Assembly (NCBI GenBank): GCA_041744735.1
Contig: JBGTKH010000457.1
Span: 1-5,217, forward strand
Direction of reading: 5' to 3'
Length of the DNA stretch: 5,217 nt
Source of the DNA: JBGTKH01 sp041744735
GTDB lineage: Bacteria; Planctomycetota; Planctomycetia; Pirellulales; Pirellulaceae
How positions within the stretch are numbered: the stretch's first letter is position 1; every line of letters begins with the position of its first letter. The translations under genes were made by a program, and so were the position numbers. The notes beneath the pieces are model-generated. The model searched no databases. It had not been told where the DNA came from and was given only the letters and a program-made list of their open reading frames with translations. Below are positions 1 through 5,193 of this stretch, piece after piece.

Positions 1-129
1 ATCGCTGGGACTCCGTTCCCAAGGGAAAAGTTTGCAAGACTTCACCCATTGGAAACGCCCAGCGGTGTTTTCACCAACACCACTTTTCGAGGGCCGATTT
101 CGGCTCCCTCGATTGCGATTGAGATTTAA
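1..129 (+). CDS. Possible C-terminal end of an upstream gene (partial, unrecognised)
   Basis: Frame 1 is open from the window edge to a TAA at 127-129, giving a 42-residue tail that ends in SAPSIAIEI. I do not recognise a family. The support is weak because all three forward frames stay open over the first 120 bases (frame 3 stops at about 121, frame 2 at 181), so an open frame means little here. The alternatives are non-coding DNA or a tail in frame 2. Sequence to the left of the window would settle it. Confidence 0.2.
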   Translation: MAGTPFPREKFARLHPLETPSGVFTNTTFRGPISAPSIAIEI

Positions 130-414
130 GACCGCCGTGTCTGCGGTGATTGAATTCCAGATGATTTCGATTGCCCTATGAGGCGATGGCATTTGTTCAC
201 TCTGACAGTTGGCGCGACTCTGACTTCATAGTAGCTTGTCTCAATGCGTTCGCCATCCTCACTCGCGGAGTAGCTCAGCATGGCGTGGTGCGTCGCATAG
301 CCGAACGCAGTCGCGAATCCGCCGTCGGACGTTCGGACGCAACTTTATAACCACGGCTGAAAATGATTGTGTCGCCTGTCTCCGTGATGGGCTCTTTCAT
401 TCGAACCTCACTTT
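130..414. other. Intergenic region upstream of the potassium channel
   Basis: I see no convincing gene here. The short forward open frame starting at 236 encodes an arginine- and serine-rich peptide without recognisable features and runs into the channel gene in another frame. No clear sigma70-type promoter stands out. A stretch at about 264-326 resembles a degraded tRNA (AGTAGCTCAG near its start, a GAATCC element near its end) but does not fold as one. Confidence 0.4.
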
Positions 415-419
415 AAGGG
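415..419 (+). promoter_or_regulatory. Ribosome binding site that supports the TTG start of the channel gene
   Basis: AAGGG lies 7 nt upstream of the TTG at 427. The reading frame is closed by TGA at 385-387 and has no ATG or GTG before 427. The next methionine codon falls inside the pore-domain helix, so this site decides the start. Confidence 0.65.
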
Positions 420-426
420 TAAAAGT

Positions 427-1128
427 TTGGAACAACTCAAGCAGATCGTTGAAAGGAACGATTCCAAGTGGGGACGGGTTTTCGACCTCGTAATCCAGGG
501 CGCGATTATCGTCTCTCTCGTTAGCTTCTCGATCGAAACACTTCCCGATCTCTCGCCGACTGTGTTGCTTTGGCTGCAGTGGATTGAAATCGTCACGGTT
601 GCGGCTTTCACGGGCGAGTATCTGCTTCGCGTGTTCGTGGCGGATCATAAGTTGCGGTTCATTCTCAGCTTCTTTGGGATTGTTGACTTGATCGCGATTC
701 TGCCGTTCTACATTTCGACGGGTGTTGATTTGCGCTCGATTCGCGCGTTTCGGTTGCTGCGGCTGTTCCGCGCGTTCAAAATCGTGCGGTACAGCAACGC
801 AATTCGGCGGTTCCATCGCGCGTTTCTGCTCGCACGCGAAGAAATCGTGCTGTTTGTGATTGTTACCGTGATGCTGATTTACTTCTCTGCCGTCGGAATC
901 TACTACTGCGAGAACGAGGCCCAGCCGGACAAGTTTTCATCCGTGTTCCACAGCCTGTGGTGGTCCGTCGCGACGCTGACGACGGTTGGCTACGGCGACG
1001 TCTATCCGATCACCGTCGGCGGACGAATCTTCACGTTCTGCGTGCTACTGGTGGGCCTGGGCATCGTTTCCGTCCCCGCGGGACTTGTTGCCTCGGCGCT
1101 TTCCAAAGCGCGTGAAATGGAGACGTGA
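427..1128 (+). CDS. Voltage-gated potassium channel, six-transmembrane, ion transport family
   Basis: This 233-residue inner-membrane protein is predicted to conduct K+ in a voltage-dependent way as a tetramer. The voltage-sensor domain covers roughly residues 18-121. S1 is about 20-38. S2 is about 45-70 and carries acidic E54 and E64. S3 is about 78-96 with D87. S4 has a basic residue at every third position: R103, R106, R109, R112, R115, K118 and R121. The pore domain has S5 at about 139-160, a pore helix, the filter TVGYGD at 186-191 and S6 at about 200-224 with a Val-Pro at 216-217. TVGYGD is the canonical K+ filter, so potassium selectivity is well supported. The protein ends shortly after S6, so it lacks an RCK/TrkA_N or cyclic-nucleotide-binding domain and resembles minimal KvAP-type channels. 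The start is TTG. It stands alone: the next gene is 724 nt away beyond repeat elements. Confidence 0.95.
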   Translation: MEQLKQIVERNDSKWGRVFDLVIQGAIIVSLVSFSIETLPDLSPTVLLWLQWIEIVTVAAFTGEYLLRVFVADHKLRFILSFFGIVDLIAILPFYISTGVDLRSIRAFRLLRLFRAFKIVRYSNAIRRFHRAFLLAREEIVLFVIVTVMLIYFSAVGIYYCENEAQPDKFSSVFHSLWWSVATLTTVGYGDVYPITVGGRIFTFCVLLVGLGIVSVPAGLVASALSKAREMET

Positions 1129-1185
1129 AGCGAGTCTTTTCGTTGGGAGCTGCGCACGAGCCGTGTATCGTAATCCGTTTCTTTG

Positions 1186-1382
1186 CCCCACAGGGGCCAA
1201 AATATGAAAGCCCAGGGCAACGCCCTGGGGTGAGCGTGACGAACATCCATCGCGAGCCCTGAAAGGGCGAAACAATGGGCCGAGCGAACCGTTGTTTCGC
1301 CCTTTCAGGGCTAAGTTTGCGATGGGGCGTCCCTTCCCAGGGCGTTGCCCTGGGCTATCCTATTTGGGCCCTTTCAGGGCCA
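1186..1382. repeat. Large nested palindromic element (REP/BIME-like or MITE-like)
   Basis: Two nested pairs of perfect 21-bp inverted repeats share one centre. The inner pair is 1255-1275 with 1292-1312 (16-nt loop). The outer pair is 1209-1229 with 1336-1356. Between them ATCGC (1249-1253) matches GCGAT (1319-1323), and outside them GGGGCCAAAATA (1193-1204) imperfectly mirrors TATTTGGGCCC (1361-1371). Each arm is itself a hairpin: CCCAGGGC-AAC-GCCCTGGG (1211-1229) and GCCCT-GAA-AGGGC (1256-1268). No transposase gene lies inside, so if it is mobile it moves in trans. It begins about 60 nt after the channel stop and could also act as a transcript 3' structure. Several short open frames cross it, as expected for symmetrical GC-rich repeats, and are not counted as genes. 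Confidence 0.85.
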
Positions 1383-1453
1383 GCGCCTTTAGCGTCGTCT
1401 GCCGGAACTCACCGATAATCCGGTCGTGACCGTGCCGGGATATATTCGATGCC

Positions 1454-1519
1454 GTAGGCCGGATGGATTTCGGAGGCCGGACTTGCAATCCGGCCGTACG
1501 GATTACTCATCCGGCCTAC
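1454..1519. repeat. Second palindromic repeat, GTAGGCCGGATG family
   Basis: A perfect 12-bp inverted repeat, GTAGGCCGGATG (1454-1465) and CATCCGGCCTAC (1508-1519), encloses an inner hairpin GGCCGGA (1475-1481), loop CTTGCAA, TCCGGCC (1489-1495). The two halves match imperfectly elsewhere, with small indels. The sequence is unrelated to the larger element about 70 nt to its left, so two repeat families sit side by side in this gap. The layout of an outer terminal match with an inner hairpin is REP-like. No coding capacity is seen. Confidence 0.75.
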
Positions 1520-1838
1520 TTTGCGCGACAATTGTAAATGCGTTGATGCGTAAAAGTTGTGATGTGCAACGCGGCATCGATTGGTACAACGCTTGCTCTA
1601 CTCATCATCGCTCCTCCTGTCGGTCCGAGGTCATTTCGCTACGAGAAACGCAATGCACGTGACAGTCGCAGATTACGTGAATCACGCCCGCGCGATGGGG
1701 CGTCATCACGTGAAGTGCGGGCTTGTCATTTTGTAGAAGTTTCTTCGGCAAGTGGCCAAAGTTACAAAACGTTTGTCGCGAACGATTCGCGGCCAGGCGT
1801 TTTCACCAAGCACACCGACAACATCTCATCAACATCAC
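1520..1838. other. Non-coding leader region upstream of pgsB
   Basis: The pgsB reading frame stays open upstream to about 1559, but the extra 98 codons encode a low-complexity basic stretch with no similarity to PgsB that I can recognise, and a proper start with a ribosome binding site lies at 1853. I therefore treat this stretch as the promoter and leader region. It contains a cluster of CGTGA/TCACG dyads at 1655-1713. I could not identify a confident -35/-10 pair. Confidence 0.45.
1655..1713. promoter_or_regulatory. Cluster of CGTGA/TCACG dyads, candidate operator for the pgs operon
   Basis: Three dyad-symmetric sites fall within 59 nt: CACGTG (1656-1661), CGTGAATCACG (1676-1686, perfect with a 1-nt centre) and TCACGTGA (1706-1713, perfect). 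They lie 140-200 nt upstream of the pgsB start. Repeated half-sites of one sequence suggest binding of a dimeric regulator. The identity of any regulator and the position of the promoter are unknown, and short palindromes also arise by chance. Confidence 0.3.
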
Positions 1839-1852
1839 GAAAGGCAGACTGC

Positions 1853-3040
1853 ATGGATGCAACACTGCTGCTGGCCGGCGCGACCGGCTTGCTGACCTCA
1901 TTGGGTTTTCTGGAATCGTTTCGCCACCGCTGGAATCTGCGACGGATTCCGATCCGCATTCACGTCAACGGCACGCGCGGCAAGTCCGGGGTGACTCGGC
2001 TGATTGCGGCCGGTTTGCGGGCTGGGGGAATTCGCACGTGTGCCAAGGCGACGGGCACGCTGCCGCGCATGGTCTTCAGTGACGGCGCCGAGTATCCGAT
2101 CTTTCGGCCGGCGCGAGCCAACGTGCTCGAACAACTTCGCGTGATCGCCGCCGCGGCGGCCGACGACGCCGAAGCGCTGGTCGTCGAATGCATGGCCGTG
2201 CAGCCGATCCTGCAGTCGCTGTGCGAGTTGCAACTGGTCCGCGCTACACACGGCGTGATCACCAATGCACGAGCCGATCACTTGGACGCGATGGGCCCCA
2301 CGTCCCGTGACGTGGCGAAAGCTCTGGCCGGCACAGTGCCTGTCGGCGGGAAACTGTTCACCGCCGAGGAAAAATATTTAGACGTGTTTCGCACCGCGGC
2401 GGCTGATCGCCGGTCGCAATTGGTGGCCGTGGGCAGCGATGAAGTGGCCGCCGTCACGCCGGCCGAGATGAGCGGCTTCTCGTACATCGAACATCGCGAC
2501 AACGTGGCCTTGGCGTTAAAGGTTTGTGCCGACGTGGGCGTCGACCGGCAGACGGCCCTGAGCGGCATGTGGCAAGCGACGCCTGATGCAGGCGTCATGT
2601 CCGCGCATCGGTTCGCGCTGCGAGGCTACCAGAACGTATTCGTAAACGGCTTTGCGGCGAACGACCCCGAATCGACCGGGCAGAACTGGCACCTGGCGAT
2701 CAAGAATTTCCCCGAGCTGGAAAAACGCATCGCCGTGTTCAACTGCCGCGCCGACCGCGCCGACCGCAGCGTGCAATTGGCCGAAAGCTGCGTGCGCTGG
2801 CAACCGGCCGACCACTACATGGTGATTGGTACCGCCACACACATTTTCGCCAAGCGAGCGCTGGCGATGGGCATGGACCGCAGCCGCATGACGTGTGCGG
2901 AGCGAGTGCCTGCTGAACAAGTGCTGGACATGATGGGTGGCCTGGCCGATCGTTCCACGTTGGTCATGGGCATGGGCAACATCGACGGCCCCGGCATGCA
3001 GATGGTGCGTTACTTCCAGAGTCACAGTTCATTGAATTAG
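1853..3040 (+). CDS. pgsB: Poly-gamma-glutamate synthase subunit PgsB/CapB
   Basis: This 395-residue ATP-dependent amide ligase, related to the Mur ligases, is expected to activate the gamma-carboxyl of glutamate and extend poly-gamma-glutamate at the cytoplasmic face of the membrane together with PgsC. A hydrophobic N-terminus (about 3-20) can anchor it. The P-loop is NGTRGKSGVTRL (39-50) with K44 and S45. Further PgsB hallmarks are ECMAVQP (112-118), ADHLDAMGPT (141-150), VNGFAANDPEST (264-275), NCRADRADR (297-305) and GNIDGPG (375-381), all in the family order. Length matches the Bacillus protein of about 390 residues. The start at 1853 is chosen because GAAAGG (1839-1844) lies 8 nt before the ATG and the protein then begins like known PgsB. 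It is the first gene of the pgs operon. Folylpolyglutamate synthase and Mur ligases are the alternatives, but the combined motifs and the neighbouring pgsC exclude them. Confidence 0.95.
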   Translation: MDATLLLAGATGLLTSLGFLESFRHRWNLRRIPIRIHVNGTRGKSGVTRLIAAGLRAGGIRTCAKATGTLPRMVFSDGAEYPIFRPARANVLEQLRVIAAAAADDAEALVVECMAVQPILQSLCELQLVRATHGVITNARADHLDAMGPTSRDVAKALAGTVPVGGKLFTAEEKYLDVFRTAAADRRSQLVAVGSDEVAAVTPAEMSGFSYIEHRDNVALALKVCADVGVDRQTALSGMWQATPDAGVMSAHRFALRGYQNVFVNGFAANDPESTGQNWHLAIKNFPELEKRIAVFNCRADRADRSVQLAESCVRWQPADHYMVIGTATHIFAKRALAMGMDRSRMTCAERVPAEQVLDMMGGLADRSTLVMGMGNIDGPGMQMVRYFQSHSSLN

Positions 3041-3045
3041 TGCAT

Positions 3046-3139
3046 CATCAAGACGTAGGTTTCGGGGGTAGCCGAAGTCGCCAGACTTTGGCCGGGTCGG
3101 AAGGAGCCAAACTCTGGCGAGTTCGGCTACATCAAGACG
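3046..3139. repeat. Hairpin-pair element with flanking 10-bp direct repeats, inside the pgs operon
   Basis: Two 24-nt arms, 3068-3091 and 3107-3130, are inverted copies that match at 22 of 24 positions around a 15-nt loop. Each arm is itself a hairpin: AAGTC-GCCA-GACTT on the left and AACTC-TGGC-GAGTT on the right. The direct repeat CATCAAGACG occurs at 3046-3055 and again at 3130-3139, exactly bracketing the element, as a target-site duplication would. Removing one repeat copy plus the element (84 nt) would shrink the pgsB-pgsC gap from 121 to 37 nt. The element ends 8 nt before the pgsC ribosome binding site and may affect mRNA stability or pgsC translation. Confidence 0.75.
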
Positions 3140-3147
3140 GCAAATGC

Positions 3148-3154
3148 AAGGAGG
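3148..3154 (+). promoter_or_regulatory. Strong ribosome binding site that fixes the pgsC start
   Basis: AAGGAGG lies 7 nt upstream of the ATG at 3162. An in-frame ATG at 3144 precedes this site and would place the Shine-Dalgarno sequence inside the coding region, so the downstream ATG is the better start. Confidence 0.85.
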
Positions 3155-3161
3155 CGTGTTC

Positions 3162-3638
3162 ATGTTAGACCTGACTTGTGCATCGATCGGCATTGGGCTG
3201 ATCGTCAGCTTGATCTTCTCGGAAATCTTCGGCTTGGCGGCCGGCGGCATGGTTGTGCCGGGGTACTTTGCCTTGTCGCTCGATCAACCGGCGCATGTAG
3301 TGTTGACGCTGGCCGCGGCGCTGTTGACGTACTTCGTCGTCAGCGGCATCTCGAAAGTGACGATCGTCTATGGCCGGCGGCGAATCGTGCTGATGATCCT
3401 GTTCGGCTTTCTGATCGGCGCGGCGATTCGCGCCACGCCCGCGTTGGCCACGGCCGGCGCGGAGACGGCGATCGGATCGGGCGGCTTTGACTTCTCGGTA
3501 ATCGGCTTTATCATTCCCGGCCTGATCGCCATCTGGATCGATCGGCAAGGCGCGGTGCAGACGTTGAGTGTGCTGATGACTTCGTCGGTGGTGGTGCGAT
3601 TGGTTCTGATCCTGTTGGGAATGGAGGTGCCCGCATGA
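3162..3638 (+). CDS. pgsC: Poly-gamma-glutamate biosynthesis membrane protein PgsC/CapC
   Basis: This 158-residue polytopic inner-membrane protein is the obligate partner of PgsB in poly-gamma-glutamate synthesis and probably contributes to moving the polymer across the membrane. Hydrophobic segments lie at about 6-24, 44-61, 75-90, 111-126 and 133-153. Family motifs are visible in order: SLIFSEIFGL (16-25), VVPGY (31-35), LTYFVVSGISKVTIVYGRRR (55-74) and IIPGLIA (117-123). Length is close to the Bacillus subtilis protein of about 149 residues. The start at 3162 follows an AAGGAGG ribosome binding site; the ATG 18 nt earlier would add only six residues and is less likely. The stop codon overlaps the pgsW start (ATGA, 3635-3638), which indicates translational coupling. 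A repeat element separates it from pgsB, an arrangement that looks secondary. Confidence 0.93.
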   Translation: MLDLTCASIGIGLIVSLIFSEIFGLAAGGMVVPGYFALSLDQPAHVVLTLAAALLTYFVVSGISKVTIVYGRRRIVLMILFGFLIGAAIRATPALATAGAETAIGSGGFDFSVIGFIIPGLIAIWIDRQGAVQTLSVLMTSSVVVRLVLILLGMEVPA

Positions 3639-4810
3639 AACGTTTGTATTGGCGGCCGCAGAAGTGTCCGAAGAACGTGATCCTGTCGATCGGCTTGCTT
3701 TCCATCATCGGGATGCTGTCCGTCGAGTTGCTAACGACCACCGAGAGCAGCCGCGAGCAAGAGCAGAAGCTGGCCGCCGCGCGGTTGGCCCAGCAGTCGA
3801 TGGAAGCCATCAAGCAGGAGCGAATCGCCCGCGGCCACGCGATCAACAACGAACTCGACCCAACCGGCAGCGGCTTGATCGGCCTGCCGCTGAGTCCCGT
3901 GACCAGCATCGCCGGTGAACTGCGCTCCAAACAAACCGCGATCAACCCGAACTTCGCGGCAGCCGTGGTCGACATGTTGGTTCGCGCCGGCGTGAATCCC
4001 GGCGACTTTGTGGCGGTCGGTTACACCGGTTCGTTTCCCGGCGCGAATGTGGCGGTGTGTGCGGCACTGGAAACATTGCAGGTCAAGCCCATCATTATCT
4101 CCAGCGGCGCGGCATCGCAGTACGGTGGGAACATTCCTGATTTCATGTGGATTGACATGGAGCGGCACTTGCACTCGCGCGGGTTGATTAGCTTTCGTAG
4201 CGTGACCACGTCGATCGGCGGCTACGAAGACCGCGGCTTGGGCATGCCCGACGAGGCTCGCCAGTTGATCACCGCCGCCGTCCGCCGCAACGATCTGCCG
4301 CTGCTCGCATGCACGTCGTTCACCGACTCGATCGACAAGCGGATGCAGATCTACCGCGAGCACTCGCGCGGCGCACCGATCGCCGCGTACATCAACGTCG
4401 GCGGCGGCACCGTGTCCACGGGGCGCGCACTCGGCCGCAAGCATTACGAACCGGGCCTGAACCTTCAGCCGCCGCCCGAAGCCTTGCAGTTCGATTCGGT
4501 CATGACCCGTTTCGTAAAGCAAGGCGTCCCGGTGATTCACATCTCGGAAATGACTCAGCTAGCCACCACCCACGATTTCCCGCGAGCCCCAGCGGTGATG
4601 CCGGTGATCGGCAGCGGCAACGTGTACGCTCAACCGCAATACAATCGCTGGCTTGCGGCCTGTGTGTTGCTGCTGCTGGTCGGCACGCTACGCGCGTTCG
4701 TGTTGACCGATTGGGGATATCGGGTCGTAAACACCGCGATGGCTCGGGTTCTACGCAGGCGGCGCGACTCGGAATGTACGCTGCCCGCGGGAGCAGAATT
4801 GATGGTCTGA
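3635..4810 (+). CDS. pgsW: Poly-gamma-glutamate system protein PgsW
   Basis: This 391-residue membrane protein fits the poly-gamma-glutamate system protein family found next to pgsB and pgsC in bacteria such as planctomycetes and leptospires; its exact role is not known. One transmembrane helix lies at about 15-33 and a second at about 339-357. A charged, possibly coiled stretch (about 38-66) follows the first, and a basic C-terminal tail (RVLRRRR, 371-377) follows the second. Both ends are therefore predicted in the cytoplasm, with about 300 residues outside the membrane. Conserved-looking blocks in that domain are GYTGSFPGANVAV (129-141), ISSGAASQYGGNIPDFMWID (155-174) and AYINVGGGTVSTG (251-263). 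A scaffold or polymer-handling role is inference from location and topology. GGAGG (3623-3627) inside pgsC lies 7 nt before the ATG, and the 4-nt overlap with pgsC shows a coupled operon. The family name rests on memory of conserved blocks and on context. Confidence 0.85.
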   Translation: MKRLYWRPQKCPKNVILSIGLLSIIGMLSVELLTTTESSREQEQKLAAARLAQQSMEAIKQERIARGHAINNELDPTGSGLIGLPLSPVTSIAGELRSKQTAINPNFAAAVVDMLVRAGVNPGDFVAVGYTGSFPGANVAVCAALETLQVKPIIISSGAASQYGGNIPDFMWIDMERHLHSRGLISFRSVTTSIGGYEDRGLGMPDEARQLITAAVRRNDLPLLACTSFTDSIDKRMQIYREHSRGAPIAAYINVGGGTVSTGRALGRKHYEPGLNLQPPPEALQFDSVMTRFVKQGVPVIHISEMTQLATTHDFPRAPAVMPVIGSGNVYAQPQYNRWLAACVLLLLVGTLRAFVLTDWGYRVVNTAMARVLRRRRDSECTLPAGAELMV

Positions 4811-5018
4811 GCACGATCGCGAGCAGGTCGACGGCGATGCCACAAGGCAAGTAAAGTCGACCAGCGCCTCGTAAGACGTCGATGTCGATGAGTATGTCGA
4901 ATAGGCGTTCCACCACTGCGCCCACGTGATGACGGTCGTGCTGAATTCTATCGGGATTGGCCAATGTCAGGACAGGCAGGCAGCGCGCGGTGTTGCGCTC
5001 TCGAATGGTGACCTCCAT
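4811..5018 (-). pseudogene. Possible remnant of a minus-strand gene (unrecognised)
   Basis: On the minus strand an ATG at 5018-5016, preceded by GGAAGGG at 9 nt spacing, opens a frame beginning MEVTIRERNTARCLPVLTLA, with a following segment FDILIDIDVLRGAG. Its first 65-70 codons show G/C-rich third positions and a globular-looking composition. The frame then runs on antisense to the last 311 nt of pgsW and stops only at 4500, which is not credible for an intact gene. A 5' fragment whose 3' part was lost is therefore possible. I do not recognise the family, and it may be a chance open frame. Confidence 0.2.
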
Positions 5019-5137
5019 AGACTGCGGCCCTTCCGCATTTCGGTTGCCGGTGATTAAGACGACGTCATTGTCGGACCTGCACTTTAGGCCATTGTACCGG
5101 AGGTCGGGCGGCCCAGATTGGGATTCCTAAAAGAAGC

Positions 5138-5189
5138 GGCTCTCCGCGATGCTGTGAGTTGTTCAACACTTCACCGCACCGGGAGAGCC
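5138..5189. repeat. Nested inverted repeat immediately upstream of a new start codon
   Basis: GGCTCTCC (5138-5145) and GGAGAGCC (5182-5189) form an 8-bp outer stem. GCG (5146-5148) can pair with CGC (5175-5177). An inner hairpin GTGAGTTG (5154-5161), loop TT, CAAC (5164-5167) with TCAC (5171-5174) fills the centre, bulging ACT. The outer right arm includes the GGGAGAG ribosome binding site of the gene at 5194, so folding of the transcript would occlude translation. It could be a leader attenuator or the subterminal region of an insertion sequence. Confidence 0.55.
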
Positions 5190-5193
5190 AAGG

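Noticed and set aside
264..326. Functional tRNA gene
   Set aside because: The 3' segment does not pair with the 5' acceptor-like strand, the T-arm lacks the GGTTC part, and the anticodon-like loop has 11 nt. At most it is a remnant.
1002..1275. Overlapping minus-strand open frames across the channel end and the palindrome
   Set aside because: They are antisense to the channel or cross inverted-repeat arms. Symmetrical GC-rich repeats create such open frames, and none shows family features.
1171..1422. TAATCCG at 1171-1177 and 1416-1422 as a target-site duplication around the large palindrome
   Set aside because: Only 7 bp match over a 250-nt span and the copies do not abut the palindrome edges, so chance is a sufficient explanation.
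1186..1519. CRISPR array
   Set aside because: The repeats are inverted and concentric, not direct repeats with regular unique spacers.
1559..1852. Upstream in-frame extension of pgsB by 98 codons
   Set aside because: The extra residues do not resemble PgsB, the ATG at 1853 has a ribosome binding site at proper distance, and the protein from 1853 matches the usual family length and N-terminal anchor.
3731..4540. Long (269-residue) minus-strand open frame inside pgsW
   Set aside because: It lies fully antisense to pgsW, is rich in Arg, His, Ala and Asp as typical for the reverse of a GC-rich gene, and has no recognisable motif.
4826..4862. GGTCGAC...GTCGACC inverted repeat as a pgsW terminator
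   Set aside because: The stem is only 7 bp with a 23-nt loop and is followed by no T-run, so it does not look like an intrinsic terminator. GTCGAC is also self-palindromic.
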